Positions 18,343 to 27,471 of a stretch of 64,000 nucleotides of DNA are shown one piece after another. Origin of the DNA: Bacteroidia bacterium (GTDB lineage Bacteria; Bacteroidota; Bacteroidia; AKYH767-A; OLB10). Location: NCBI GenBank assembly GCA_016788165.1, contig JAEUTH010000017.1:150961-214960 (forward strand), written 5' to 3'. Position 1 is the first letter of the stretch; each line of letters starts with the position of its first letter. The notes beneath the pieces are model-generated. The model did not search any database. It worked only from the letters and a program-made list of their open reading frames with translations, and was not told the origin of the DNA. A program made the position numbers and the translations under genes.

Positions 18343-18789
18343 TTAATCAATTATTGCAAACACAATATTTGGTAGTTTTTGATTTTGATTCTGCTCATCA
18401 ACATACATTATATTTTTCAGAAAAACGGAATCGCCACCTTTCGATTTTTGAATGGCCTTGTATGCTAATATGGGCATACCGCCTTCGGCTATGCCAAAAT
18501 CCTGACTTAAAAATGGTTCTTTTTGAATTACCATTACATCAAAGCTTTTAAGTTTATATATAATGCCATTATCGCCACGTGCCAATAATGGCATGCTATC
18601 GCACCAGGCTGTAGCCTCGGTAACCTTTAACTGTGATTTTGGCTGACCTTGGAAATAAACTGTGCATTTGGTTGCCGGTTTAATTTTTGGTTTTGGTGCC
18701 GGTTTTTTTCCACTGTTTTGCGCATGCGATAGCACAGTTGTAAACAATAAACAAATGAATAGTACTGATTTTATGGTTTGCTTTTTCAT
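18343..18789 (-). CDS. Small secreted protein, unknown
   Basis: The 148-residue product has a signal peptide (cleavage near LSHAQ, residue 24), a Pro/Lys-rich linker (KKPAPKPKIKP) and a compact domain of about 110 residues. The domain includes SFDVMVIQKE, a Gly-rich turn AEGGMPILAYKAI and KGGDSVFLKNIMYVDE, a pattern that faintly recalls the C-terminal domains of GldM-type proteins, but the match is too short to claim. It lies 19 bases after the GT2 gene on the same strand and ends at a hairpin terminator, so it probably closes the DUF4199-GT2 transcript. Confidence 0.6.
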   Translation of the reverse strand: MKKQTIKSVLFICLLFTTVLSHAQNSGKKPAPKPKIKPATKCTVYFQGQPKSQLKVTEATAWCDSMPLLARGDNGIIYKLKSFDVMVIQKEPFLSQDFGIAEGGMPILAYKAIQKSKGGDSVFLKNIMYVDEQNQNQKLPNIVFAIID

Positions 18790-18808
18790 GATGGTATTTG
18801 GTTTTAAA

Positions 18809-19771
18809 TTATGATAGTCCTATTTTTTTTTCGATTTGATATGTATTACGAGTTGAGGAGTTGCGTGCAATAAGCTCGCCTAAAAAGCCTGCTAAAAATA
18901 ATTGTGTTCCCAATACCATACAAACCAAGGCAATGTAAAATGAGGGTCGTTGGGTTAATAATCGTGCAGGCACATCGTTATACACATCCCACAATTTTGC
19001 ACATCCTAAATATAAAGTGGTAATCAAGCCAACAAAAAATACAATGGAGCCAATTGTACCAAAAAGGTGCATGGGTCTTTTGCCAAATTTGCCAATAAAG
19101 CTAATGGATAGGAGGTCTAAAAATCCGTTTATAAAACGCTCTAAACCAAATTTGGTAACGCCATATTTGCGGGCACGGTGTTGCACTATTTTTTCTGTTA
19201 TGCGCGGAAAGCCATGCCACTTAGCAATAACGGGTATGTAGCGGTGCATTTCGCCATACACTTCTATATTTTTTACTACATCGCTCCGATACGATTTAAG
19301 GCCGCAATTAAAATCATGCAGATTGTTTATGCCCGACATTTTTCGTGTTGCCCAGTTAAAAAACTTGCTGGGTATGGTTTTCATTAAGGGATCGTATCGT
19401 TTGGCTTTCCAACCCGAAACAATATCCCAACCATCATTATTAATCATTTTATACAAATCGGGTATTTCATCAGGCGAGTCTTGCATATCGGCATCCATGG
19501 TTATAACCACTTGGCCTAAAGCCGCTTCAAAGCCTTTTTGCAAAGCAGCACTTTTTCCATAATTGCGCCTAAACTTAATGCCTTTAAAGCAGGCGTTGTT
19601 TTGTGTGATATTTTCAATAACCTGCCACGATTTGTCTTTGCTGCCATCATCAATAAATATTACTTCATAGGTAAAGTTATTTGCTACCATTACACGTGTT
19701 ATCCAAGCCGATAACTCGGGTAGCGATTCGTCTTCATTATATAAGGGTATTACTACTGAAATGTCAATCAT
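18809..19771 (-). CDS. Family 2 glycosyltransferase, polyprenyl-phosphate type (GtrB/DPM1-like)
   Basis: The 320-residue enzyme has the GT2 core at the N-terminus: VVIPLYNEDESLPEL, VIFIDDGSKDKSW, NYGKSAALQKGFEAA and the metal-binding DADMQDSPDEI near residue 95, followed by NCGLKSYR. Two membrane helices follow (about residues 234-257 and 276-301). This is the layout of enzymes that load a sugar onto undecaprenyl phosphate at the inner membrane. It sits directly after a DUF4199 gene (11-base gap), a pairing common in Bacteroidota. Sugar and acceptor are not readable from the sequence. Confidence 0.9.
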   Translation of the reverse strand: MIDISVVIPLYNEDESLPELSAWITRVMVANNFTYEVIFIDDGSKDKSWQVIENITQNNACFKGIKFRRNYGKSAALQKGFEAALGQVVITMDADMQDSPDEIPDLYKMINNDGWDIVSGWKAKRYDPLMKTIPSKFFNWATRKMSGINNLHDFNCGLKSYRSDVVKNIEVYGEMHRYIPVIAKWHGFPRITEKIVQHRARKYGVTKFGLERFINGFLDLLSISFIGKFGKRPMHLFGTIGSIVFFVGLITTLYLGCAKLWDVYNDVPARLLTQRPSFYIALVCMVLGTQLFLAGFLGELIARNSSTRNTYQIEKKIGLS

Positions 19772-19782
19772 CTTGTAATTAT

Positions 19783-20328
19783 TTATTGTACATCGTTTGA
19801 TGTAGCAGAGGAAGTACTGTTAGGAATATTTCTTTTATATATGGCAGCCATTATTAACGAAACAATTGCACCTCCAATTATTTTATTAAAGTAATCGCCC
19901 ATTAAAGCATTGCCTAAACTGGTTTGATTTATACTATCAACCATTTTTTCCAACCAGCTTTCGCTTATTATTTGCATTGTGGCAATTTGTTCCACATCAG
20001 CAATCGAACTGCTTTTATAATTGTCGAGCATTTGGGGAACTACCAAACTACCATACATGTAAACCATCAAACCATAAAGTACACCACCGCAAACAATGGT
20101 ATAAAATCCGGTACGGAAAGCTTCACCAAAACTTATAAATCCGTCATGTATTTTACGATGCATTAATATAGAGCGGGCAATAAAAAGTATCGGAATCCAA
20201 ACACCAAACCAACTGGCAGGCCCTAACGGATTACCCACCATGGCCGTAATTATAACGGCAAAGGCAAAGGCTGCAACACCATAATAGGCACCAAACCTTA
20301 GTGATGTTTGAAAATAATTGTGTAACAT
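19783..20328 (-). CDS. DUF4199 family membrane protein
   Basis: The 181-residue protein has four membrane segments. The first two carry RFGAYYGVAAFAFAVI and PASWFGVWIPILFI, followed by the conserved loop FISFGEAFRTGFYTIV that marks DUF4199. A long soluble loop of about 60 residues precedes the last helix. The function of the family is unknown. It starts a minus-strand unit with the GT2 gene, so a part in lipid-linked sugar handling is possible but unproven. Confidence 0.85.
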   Translation of the reverse strand: MLHNYFQTSLRFGAYYGVAAFAFAVIITAMVGNPLGPASWFGVWIPILFIARSILMHRKIHDGFISFGEAFRTGFYTIVCGGVLYGLMVYMYGSLVVPQMLDNYKSSSIADVEQIATMQIISESWLEKMVDSINQTSLGNALMGDYFNKIIGGAIVSLIMAAIYKRNIPNSTSSATSNDVQ

Positions 20329-20400
20329 GGGTTAATTAAAAGCAGTGCAAGAATGCAAAAAATAATTTGCCGTTTGTTGCAAATTTATTTCAGTGCAAGG

Positions 20401-20430
20401 TTACTTTTTATAAAATCAATTTTACATTTG
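20401..20430 (+). promoter_or_regulatory. ffs: Promoter of the SRP RNA
   Basis: TACATTTG at 20423-20430 is an exact TAnnTTTG -7 box; TTAC at 20401-20404, 18 bases earlier, is a weak -33 match. The expected start falls at about 20435, exactly where the RNA's closing stem begins. Confidence 0.55.
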
Positions 20431-20432
20431 TG

Positions 20433-20533
20433 CCGGGTAAGTCTTATACGACCAGCTCCTATGAACCTCCCCAGGACAGGAATGTAGCAAGGATAAATGG
20501 TTGAGCGGTGCGATGTAAGTAGCTTACCCATTT
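20433..20533 (+). ncRNA. ffs: Signal recognition particle RNA, small bacterial type
   Basis: The conserved apical helix is visible: CTCC..GAACCTCCCCAGGACAGGA, then ATGTAGCAAGG, which contain the asymmetric loop and the Ffh-binding bases (CAGGA and AGCAAGG). The ends close by GGGTAAG (20435-20441) pairing with CTTACCC (20523-20529), and a T-rich stretch follows as terminator. The RNA binds Ffh to target nascent membrane and secreted proteins. Ends are set from pairing and are accurate to a few bases. Confidence 0.92.
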
Positions 20534-20600
20534 TTTATTTAATGGTTTTGTGGTTTTCTGATTAGGGTTCCTATTTTTGGCCACTCAAAAAATAAATAAC

Positions 20601-21254
20601 ATGAAATTCTTTATTGATACTGCCAACCTTCAGCAAATTAGCGAGGCAAACGATTTAGGTGTTTTAGATGGTGTTACAACCAACCCATCGCTTATGGCAA
20701 AAGAAGGCATTACCGGCCACGATAATGTGATTAAACACTACCTGGCTATTTGCAATATGGTTACAGGCGATGTTAGTGCCGAAGTTATTTCGACCGACTT
20801 TGCCGGTATTGTTAAGGAAGGTGAAGCGCTGGCCGCATTACACCCACAAATTGTGGTTAAGGTACCAATGATTAAAGAAGGTGTAAAAGCATTAAAGTAT
20901 TTTACTGATAAGGGAATTAAAACCAATTGCACATTAGTTTTTTCGGCAGGGCAGGCCTTGCTGGCAGCTAAAGCCGGTGCCACATACGTATCGCCATTTA
21001 TTGGTCGTTTGGATGATGTAAGTACGGATGGTATGCGCTTGATTGAAGATATCAGAACCATTTATGATAATTATGGTTATCAAACACAAATATTAGCAGC
21101 ATCGGTAAGACATGCCATGCACATAATACACTGTGCCCAAGCCGGTGCCGATGTAGCTACCTGTCCGCTTAGCGCCATACTCGACTTACTTAAACATCCA
21201 CTAACCGATATAGGTTTAGCCAAGTTTTTGGCCGATCATGCAAAGGGCAAATAA
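20601..21254 (+). CDS. Transaldolase, small TalC/FSA-type
   Basis: The ATG at 20601 opens with [13 protein letters not shown], the normal N-terminus; the in-frame TTG at 20577 is too early and overlaps the area just after the SRP RNA. The 217-residue length and motifs fit the short decameric transaldolase / fructose-6-phosphate aldolase family: [14 protein letters not shown], Schiff-base Lys87 in [29 protein letters not shown] and SPFIGRLDD. It transfers dihydroxyacetone units in the non-oxidative pentose phosphate pathway. In Bacteroidota this form usually serves as transaldolase, but aldolase activity cannot be excluded from sequence. Confidence 0.93.
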   Translation: MKFFIDTANLQQISEANDLGVLDGVTTNPSLMAKEGITGHDNVIKHYLAICNMVTGDVSAEVISTDFAGIVKEGEALAALHPQIVVKVPMIKEGVKALKYFTDKGIKTNCTLVFSAGQALLAAKAGATYVSPFIGRLDDVSTDGMRLIEDIRTIYDNYGYQTQILAASVRHAMHIIHCAQAGADVATCPLSAILDLLKHPLTDIGLAKFLADHAKGK

Positions 21255-21285
21255 ACATCCTTTACAACTGTTTATATAAAAAGTA

Positions 21286-22047
21286 GTGGTTAATAATTTA
21301 CAATCCGTTAAACTGCGTATTGCGGCCTATTTATTTAAGTATGCTTACCCGGTTTACAAAGTTTTGTATTATAATTTTAAGCAAGATAAGGATGCCTTTA
21401 ATTTAAAATTTATTAAAGGCATATTAAAGCCCGGTGATATTGCTGTTGATGTAGGAGCTAATATTGGTTTTTATACACAGTACCTGGCAAAATGTGTTGG
21501 TGCAACGGGCAAAGTTTGGGCCTTCGAACCCGATGCCATTAATTTTAAGCACCTAACCAATGCTGTTAAAAATTGGCCGCAGGTTATTTGCAAAAATCAG
21601 GCAGTTGCCGCACAAAACGGAAACCTGATACTATATGCCTCTGGCTTATTAAATATAGACCACCGTACCTATCAGCCGGCATCGTTTACGCACAGTTATT
21701 CCGTTAATAAAATTGCACTCGACCATGAGTTAAGTAATTGTACAGTGCGCTTAATTAAAATGGACATACAAGGATTTGAAATGGATGCATTGCAGGGAAT
21801 GAAAAATTTATTGATGCAACCTGATGTTATTTTAATTAGTGAATTGTGGCCTTATGGTTTAAATGAAGCCGGAAGTAGTGCCATAGCCATGTTTGAATTT
21901 TTAAAAAATTTAGGTTTCGGAATTTATACAGAAAATAAAGGCAAACTACACCCGATTACGGGTAAAGAGGTAATGGAAATAAAGATTGATTTTATGGTGG
22001 ATACCAATATTATTGCGGCTCGAAATATACCACCTGAGTTTTTATAA
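21286..22047 (+). CDS. FkbM family methyltransferase
   Basis: The best start is the GTG at 21286; no ATG occurs before the conserved core. The 253-residue protein has the FkbM pattern: LKPGDIAVDVGANIGFYTQYLA (in part DVGANIGFYT, the SAM-binding loop), WAFEPDAINFKHL, and RLIKMDIQGFEMDALQGM, ending in ISELWPYG. Such enzymes O-methylate sugars or natural products. Its stop codon overlaps the ATG of the next methyltransferase (TAATG), implying translational coupling. The glycan or metabolite target is not indicated by the neighbours. Confidence 0.87.
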   Translation: MVNNLQSVKLRIAAYLFKYAYPVYKVLYYNFKQDKDAFNLKFIKGILKPGDIAVDVGANIGFYTQYLAKCVGATGKVWAFEPDAINFKHLTNAVKNWPQVICKNQAVAAQNGNLILYASGLLNIDHRTYQPASFTHSYSVNKIALDHELSNCTVRLIKMDIQGFEMDALQGMKNLLMQPDVILISELWPYGLNEAGSSAIAMFEFLKNLGFGIYTENKGKLHPITGKEVMEIKIDFMVDTNIIAARNIPPEFL

Positions 22048-22775
22048 TGATGAGTAAAAGACTTGAAAATGAAATTGCACACGGCAAAAAATTAAAAGCC
22101 GAGGGTGCAGAAAGTATTTGGAACTGGGAAAGTGCTGCCGGTAAAGCACGTGCTAACAGGCGTGCCAATTATTTTATTGAGTTAGCGCGTGTAAAGCCGT
22201 CAGACGAAGTATTGGAAATAGGTTGTGGTACCGGATTGTTTACACGTAAATTTTATGAAGCCACAAAGGCAAACATAACAGCTATTGATATTTCGGAGGA
22301 TTTGTTAGATACAGCAAGCGCATTATTACCTCAAGCAAAGTTTATGATTGATGATGCCATGAAACTGAAACAAAGCGATGGGAAATTTGACGTTGTTTTT
22401 GGTAGTTCGGTGTTGCACCATTTAGAATTTGAAGCATCATTAAACGAAATTTACAGAGTTTTAAAACCGGGTGGCCGCATGGTTTTTGCCGAACCTAATA
22501 TGCTGAATCCCCAAATTTTTATTCAAAAAAATGTACCTTTTATAAAAACATGGTTAGGCGATTCGCCTGATGAAACAGCAATTGTACGCTGGCAGTTTGC
22601 TAATTTATTGAAGACGCATGGTTTTAAAAATGTAGAAATTTTTCCTTACGATTTTTTGCATCCCATTGTGCCAAAGCCTTTAATTAATGTAGTTAATGGC
22701 ATAGGCAAGTTTATTGAAAAGGTGCCCGTATTAAAGGAAATTGCCGGCTCGGTAATTATCTATGCCGAAAAATAG
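22047..22775 (+). CDS. Class I SAM-dependent methyltransferase
   Basis: The 242-residue enzyme shows methyltransferase motif I VLEIGCGTGLFTRKF, an acidic residue after the next strand (ITAIDISEDLL), FDVVFGSSVLHHLE and the post-core LKPGGRMVFAEPN. The pattern belongs to the UbiE/Methyltransf_11 group. Two adjacent ATG codons (22047 and 22050) are possible starts; the first overlaps the stop of the FkbM gene. No signal or membrane anchor is present. Substrate is unknown; the coupling suggests it works on the same product as the FkbM enzyme. Confidence 0.85.
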   Translation: MMSKRLENEIAHGKKLKAEGAESIWNWESAAGKARANRRANYFIELARVKPSDEVLEIGCGTGLFTRKFYEATKANITAIDISEDLLDTASALLPQAKFMIDDAMKLKQSDGKFDVVFGSSVLHHLEFEASLNEIYRVLKPGGRMVFAEPNMLNPQIFIQKNVPFIKTWLGDSPDETAIVRWQFANLLKTHGFKNVEIFPYDFLHPIVPKPLINVVNGIGKFIEKVPVLKEIAGSVIIYAEK

Positions 22776-22784
22776 AATTGCGTT

Positions 22785-23279
22785 TTATTGCTTTTTGTTT
22801 CGCAAGCTTTCTATTAACGCATCTTCAATAGGGGCTTTTATTTTTATTGCTGCATCAATACAATCATTAGGTACTGTAACCGATAATACATACTGAACCA
22901 GTTGCCATTGATTGTTTGTTTTTAATAAGACACCCGAACCGCGGCAAATTTTCATTTGTGTTTGCAACAATTCATCAAACCAGGCGTAATTACCATCGCT
23001 GGTTACATAAACTTTTCGCTCAAGTGTGGTAAAACTCCAGGCTTTGCCTTTATCAAAATAGGGTTTGGCAAATGCTTTAAATGCGGCCATATCCCAACGT
23101 TCAGTAGCATCGGTGCCCATAAAAATAAAATCCTTATGCAAGGGCTTAAAGTAATTTTCAAATTGAGCTTGTGCGGCTGCAGCATGCCATTGGTTTAATA
23201 AAGCATGGATATTGGTTTCAGCATTTTGAGCATGTGCTGTTTGCAAAAACAATACAAAAATCAACATTCTTTTAATCAT
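22785..23279 (-). CDS. Secreted NTF2/SnoaL-like protein
   Basis: Starting at the ATG at 23279 gives a clean signal peptide (MIKRMLIFVLFLQTAHAQ), so the longer frame from 23312 is not used. The 164-residue product is a SnoaL-like (DUF4440) cone fold: LLNQWHAAAAQAQFENYFK, FIFMGTDATERWDMAAFKAF and the strand pairs YAWFDELLQTQ and WQLVQYVLS. These small secreted folds bind ligands or act as enzymes in some families, but the role here is unknown. Its stop lies 9 bases from that of the convergent methyltransferase. Confidence 0.78.
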   Translation of the reverse strand: MIKRMLIFVLFLQTAHAQNAETNIHALLNQWHAAAAQAQFENYFKPLHKDFIFMGTDATERWDMAAFKAFAKPYFDKGKAWSFTTLERKVYVTSDGNYAWFDELLQTQMKICRGSGVLLKTNNQWQLVQYVLSVTVPNDCIDAAIKIKAPIEDALIESLRNKKQ

Positions 23280-23339
23280 AGGGCTATACGATTTAATCAG
23301 TAAGTTAAACAATTAGCATAAGTGCAATTTTGAAGCAGA

Positions 23340-23858
23340 TTAATCATTTATGCTAAATAAAATTTTTTCGAAATCGTTACGGTACAAATCTTTATTATCC
23401 GTAGTGGTCCAGCAAAGCATTTTATAAAAGGCATCTTTTGTTTCGGCAATACCAACAAAATAGGTAATCATACTTTTGGCCTCTTTATCATAATACGAAA
23501 CTTCGTTGTAAATAAATTTAACATCACCAGTTTTGTTTTCAGTTGGCAGCGTTGAAGTTCGTTTTTTTTCATCCGCCAAAAAGTCTTTGCTGAAATCAAT
23601 ATAAAATTCATTAATAGATGCATAAACAATTTCGGCCAATTCCATTTCGGCTTTATTGTCTTCAATTATAAAACCGTAAACATCTTTAACACTGTTTTTA
23701 AATTGAATAGCGGCATCGTCATTGTATCCTATGGTGCGTTTCATGTAATTGGGCAAGCTCACTTTAAACACATGCCCGGCAACATAAGGTTTCATTTCTG
23801 TTTGTGCATGTAAGCAATTTGTTATAAAGCATAGCATGACTAACGTAATTAATTTCAT
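23340..23858 (-). CDS. Secreted protein of unknown function
   Basis: The 172-residue product has a signal peptide (cleavage near LHAQT, residue 19) and an alpha/beta domain beginning GHVFKVSLPNYMKRTIGYND and ending CWTTTDNKDLYRNDFEKILFS. This resembles small lipid- or protein-binding domains of the PsbP/MOG1 type in outline, but I cannot name the family. It lies 60 bases upstream of the NTF2-like gene on the same strand and may share its transcript. Confidence 0.6.
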   Translation of the reverse strand: MKLITLVMLCFITNCLHAQTEMKPYVAGHVFKVSLPNYMKRTIGYNDDAAIQFKNSVKDVYGFIIEDNKAEMELAEIVYASINEFYIDFSKDFLADEKKRTSTLPTENKTGDVKFIYNEVSYYDKEAKSMITYFVGIAETKDAFYKMLCWTTTDNKDLYRNDFEKILFSIND

Positions 23859-23987
23859 AACAATTAAAGTTTGCGTGTAAACTTAGAACAAAATATTATG
23901 TATTGGCAACAATGCTTGGTAGTTAGGTGTGATTAGTAATTGCATGCATTTTATTTTTAATTCGCAGCAATTATAAATTTTATTCAC

Positions 23988-25394
23988 TTGCGATACTTAG
24001 CTTATTTTGATGCATTGGCTGCAAAGCGCATTGCTTTGCGAAAACGAAATGCATATTACTGGAACGACATTACCCGCTATTGCAATTACTTTTCGCATGA
24101 TGATTATAATGTGTTGGAAATTGGCTGCGGTACAGGCGAACTGATACATGAAATAAAAGGCCGAAATAAAACAGGCATCGACTTTAGTGCTGCAATGATT
24201 GAACAAGCAAAAGCACAGTTTGATGATGTATCATTTTATCAAATGCCTGCCGAACAAATTACATTAAATCAAACCTATGATTTGGTAATTGTATCAAACC
24301 TAATTGGTTTTGTAGATGATGTACAAAAGGTGTTTGAACAACTGCGTTTGGTATGCCATGCCAACACTAAAATTATCATAACTTATTACAATTATTTTTG
24401 GGAGCCTTTTATAAAATTTGCTGAAGTTATTGGCCTAAAAACCAATACACCTAATCAAAACTGGTTAAGTCAGGCTGATATTAAAAACTTACTTTCATTA
24501 GCCGGTTTCGATACCTATCGCAGGGTAAACAGCATGTTGTTGCCATTTAATGTACCATTAATATCATGGACATTGAACCGATTTTTAGTGCGCTTGCCTT
24601 TTTTTAAATTGTTTGCACTTAACATGTATTCGTTTGCAACTTTAAAACCCGAAGCAAAAGCAAACAATGAGCAATACAGTGTAAGCATAGTAATACCTGC
24701 ACGCAACGAAGCCGGAAATATTGAAAATGCAATTACGCGTTTACCCAAGTTTGGTAAGCATCAGGAAATAATTTTTATAGAAGGCAACTCAACCGATAAT
24801 ACCTGGCAGGTAATACAAACCATTGCTCAAAAATATGCAGCAACACATACGATAAAAATCGGACAACAAACGGGTAGGGGTAAAAATGATGCGGTAAAAA
24901 AAGGGTTTGCAATGGCTACTGGTGACATATTGATGATATTAGATGCCGATTTAACAGTGCCGCCCGAAGACTTGCCTAAATTTTATTATGCTATTGCTAA
25001 TGGCCATGGCGACTTTATTAATGGATCTCGACTGGTGTATCAAATGGATAAGGAGGCAATGCGTTTTTTAAACTTGTTGGGTAATAAATTTTTTAGTCTT
25101 GCCTTTTCATGGCTGCTCGAACAACCTTTTAAAGACACACTCTGTGGCACTAAAGTTATTTTCAGACACGATTATTATCGCTTAGTGAGTAACCAGGCTT
25201 ATTTCGGCAACTTCGACCCTTTTGGTGATTTTGATTTAATATTTGGTGCCTATAAATTAAACCTGCGTATTGTAGAAATTCCGATTCGTTACCGCGAGCG
25301 AACTTATGGCAGTACCAATATATCAAGGTTTAAACATGGTATTATTTTGTTACGCATGTGTTTTTTTGCAGCACGTAAAATAAAGTTTGTGTAG
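23988..25394 (+). CDS. Fusion of class I methyltransferase and family 2 glycosyltransferase
   Basis: The frame has no ATG before its first domain; the TTG at 23988 is the most likely start. Residues 1-215 form a SAM methyltransferase (motif I VLEIGCGTGELIHEI near residue 42, then YDLVIVSNLIGFVDD). Residues ~225-468 form a GT2 domain: VSIVIPARNEAGNIENAI, EIIFIEGNSTDNTW, ILDADLTVPPEDL and FINGSRLVY. The GT part resembles dolichol-phosphate-mannose-type transferases but has no membrane helices of the long type. One polypeptide could therefore both glycosylate and methylate the same lipid or glycan. That is an inference from the fusion; no target is known. Confidence 0.82.
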   Translation: MRYLAYFDALAAKRIALRKRNAYYWNDITRYCNYFSHDDYNVLEIGCGTGELIHEIKGRNKTGIDFSAAMIEQAKAQFDDVSFYQMPAEQITLNQTYDLVIVSNLIGFVDDVQKVFEQLRLVCHANTKIIITYYNYFWEPFIKFAEVIGLKTNTPNQNWLSQADIKNLLSLAGFDTYRRVNSMLLPFNVPLISWTLNRFLVRLPFFKLFALNMYSFATLKPEAKANNEQYSVSIVIPARNEAGNIENAITRLPKFGKHQEIIFIEGNSTDNTWQVIQTIAQKYAATHTIKIGQQTGRGKNDAVKKGFAMATGDILMILDADLTVPPEDLPKFYYAIANGHGDFINGSRLVYQMDKEAMRFLNLLGNKFFSLAFSWLLEQPFKDTLCGTKVIFRHDYYRLVSNQAYFGNFDPFGDFDLIFGAYKLNLRIVEIPIRYRERTYGSTNISRFKHGIILLRMCFFAARKIKFV

Positions 25395-25404
25395 CGTGTA
25401 ACGG

Positions 25405-26445
25405 CTACAATACATGAATAGTTTTTTCCTTTCTTGCTGTAAAACTGCCAATAGGTTGCCAAAAAATTTCATCTAAGCCATTACTTTTAGCCAATTCAAT
25501 ATAGTCTTGTTTATGTGCTGCATCAACCGCTATTAAAAGTCCACCGTTAGTTTGCGGGTCGCATAATATTAAAAGTTGCTCGGCAGTTAATGTGGTAACC
25601 TGGTTTTGGTATGACTGGAAATTTTTTGTAGTCATATCAGGATACACAAATTGTTGCAAGCATGTTGCAACACCATCAAAACAATTGATATTATTATAAA
25701 GCAATTCAATACTGAGGTTGCTTGCATTGGCCATTTCAATACAATGGCCTAACAAGCCAAAGCCGGTTACATCGGTTAATGCAGTTACCCAAGGTTGCCG
25801 GCCCAATTCATATCCCAAACTGTTTATTTGACACATGCTTTTAATTGCTTGCTGTAAAAAATTGGTAGCAATTAAATTACGTTTATATGCAGCAGTAATC
25901 ATTCCGTTACCTATGGGTTTGGTAATAAACAACAAATCACCGGGATTGGCAGTACGGTTTTTTTTCAAATTTTTGTTGGCAACCAAACCGTTTACAGTTA
26001 ATCCAAAAAATGGTTCTGTACTATCAATGCTATGCCCACCAGCTAATGATATAGCAATACTGTTGCATGCTTTTCGTGCACCGGCTAATACTTGTTGGGC
26101 AAGGCTAACCGGTAACTTGTTAACCGGCCATCCTAAAATTGCCAATGCCAATATAGGTTTGCCGCCCATAGCATATACATCGCTTAATGCATTAGCTGCT
26201 GCTATTTGGCCATAATCAAATGCATCATCTACAACGGGCATAAAAAAATCGGTAGTGCTTATCAGGCATTTGTCGGTTAATTGATATACGGCTGCATCGT
26301 CATTATGCGTATTGCCAACAATCAGTTTTTCATCAACAAAATTTTTATTGCCGGCAATAATCTGTGCCAGTACATCAGGGGCTATCTTGCAGCCGCAACC
26401 ACTGCTTTTGCTAAAATGTGTAAGTTTATATTCTAGGTTATCCAT
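25405..26445 (-). CDS. selD: Selenide, water dikinase
   Basis: SelD makes selenophosphate from selenide and ATP. The 346-residue protein has the catalytic pair Cys17 and Lys20 in SSGCGCKIAP, so this is a Cys rather than selenocysteine form, and the ATP-binding core NTHNDDAAVYQL, DVYAMGGKPILALAI and AGGHSIDSTEPFFGL. The C-terminal half carries DVTGFGLLGHC and LILCDPQTNGGLL. It follows mnmH by 9 bases, so selenophosphate is most simply explained as supply for tRNA selenation. No selA, selB or SECIS-like gene is in the window. Confidence 0.96.
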   Translation of the reverse strand: MDNLEYKLTHFSKSSGCGCKIAPDVLAQIIAGNKNFVDEKLIVGNTHNDDAAVYQLTDKCLISTTDFFMPVVDDAFDYGQIAAANALSDVYAMGGKPILALAILGWPVNKLPVSLAQQVLAGARKACNSIAISLAGGHSIDSTEPFFGLTVNGLVANKNLKKNRTANPGDLLFITKPIGNGMITAAYKRNLIATNFLQQAIKSMCQINSLGYELGRQPWVTALTDVTGFGLLGHCIEMANASNLSIELLYNNINCFDGVATCLQQFVYPDMTTKNFQSYQNQVTTLTAEQLLILCDPQTNGGLLIAVDAAHKQDYIELAKSNGLDEIFWQPIGSFTARKEKTIHVL

Positions 26446-26454
26446 CTTGATTAA

Positions 26455-27456
26455 TCAAAAAAAATAAGGTGTTAGTTGGTGAAACACGTCATCAAATTGC
26501 GTAGCATCAATTACCGTAATATCCTGGCTGTTACGTTGTAAATTGCCATGCAAGTAGCTTTTATCATAGTAGCCTAACAAAATAACAATCCAAAGTTTTA
26601 AATCATTTTGTTGTAATGCATGCAAAGCATTTTTTAGCTGAAGGCCGCCCAAACGCTTGCTTAACTCAGTTGTTTGTTTGGCCAGCACATCAGTTTCGAA
26701 TCTGCCATATTCATTTAATATTCTTTCTATACGGCATTCTAATGATAAATTTATATGGAATACAGGTGCTTGGCGCATGGCATTAAAAACAGGTGCCGGT
26801 ATAACATTTCGTCCAATTTTTCTGCTTTCGTTTTCTAACCAAACGCATCCTTGCATTTGGTGTAACTGCCATGCAAAATTATTTTCAAATTGCTCTTGTG
26901 TACTTTGTGGTAACTGACCTAAAGCACCAAATGCCGAACCTTTATGATGTGCTAAATGTTCGAGATCAATAACAGGTTGGCCGCTTTTTTTAAGTGCTTG
27001 AATTATTGCTGTTTTGCCACTACCGGTTGGACCACCGATAACTTTTATTTGCATCGGACTTTCGAACACTTGCACGGTCCAATTACGGTAGCTCTTATAA
27101 CCCTTTTCTAAAACTTTAATTTTAAAACCGGCTAAGCTTAATACCCATGCCATAATTTGGCTACGCATACCACCACGCCAACAATAAATGTTTAGTTCTT
27201 TTTCATGTGCAATTTTTTGAGCCTCCTTAATAAATTCCGAAAACTTGGGGCCTACTAATTCAAAACCTAATGTAACCGCTGCTTCTTGCCCATTTTGTTT
27301 ATAACATGTGCCAACTGCTTTTCGGACCTCATTATTTAAAATGGGCAAATTAATAGCACCGGGTATATGACCTTGCAAATACTCGTTTTCGCTTCTAACA
27401 TCAATAATGGTATGTCCGTTAGAAATGAAATTTAGTAGCGTGCATGTTTCAATCAT
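26455..27456 (-). CDS. mnmH: tRNA 2-selenouridine synthase
   Basis: MnmH (SelU/YbbB) replaces the sulfur of 2-thiouridine at the wobble position of some tRNAs with selenium via a geranylated intermediate. The 333-residue protein has an N-terminal rhodanese domain with the essential Cys92 in YCWRGGMRS and the linker VGTCYKQNGQEAA, then a P-loop (GGPTGSGKTA, residues 141-150) with the ATPase-like C-terminal domain. It lies between yqgE and selD on the same strand with short gaps (15 and 9 bases), forming a selenium unit. Confidence 0.95.
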   Translation of the reverse strand: MIETCTLLNFISNGHTIIDVRSENEYLQGHIPGAINLPILNNEVRKAVGTCYKQNGQEAAVTLGFELVGPKFSEFIKEAQKIAHEKELNIYCWRGGMRSQIMAWVLSLAGFKIKVLEKGYKSYRNWTVQVFESPMQIKVIGGPTGSGKTAIIQALKKSGQPVIDLEHLAHHKGSAFGALGQLPQSTQEQFENNFAWQLHQMQGCVWLENESRKIGRNVIPAPVFNAMRQAPVFHINLSLECRIERILNEYGRFETDVLAKQTTELSKRLGGLQLKNALHALQQNDLKLWIVILLGYYDKSYLHGNLQRNSQDITVIDATQFDDVFHQLTPYFF

Positions 27457-27471
27457 TTAAAAGCCATCATG

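Noticed and set aside
25405..26445. SelD as a selenoprotein
   Set aside because: The catalytic position is a Cys codon (SSGCGCK) and no in-frame TGA is needed.
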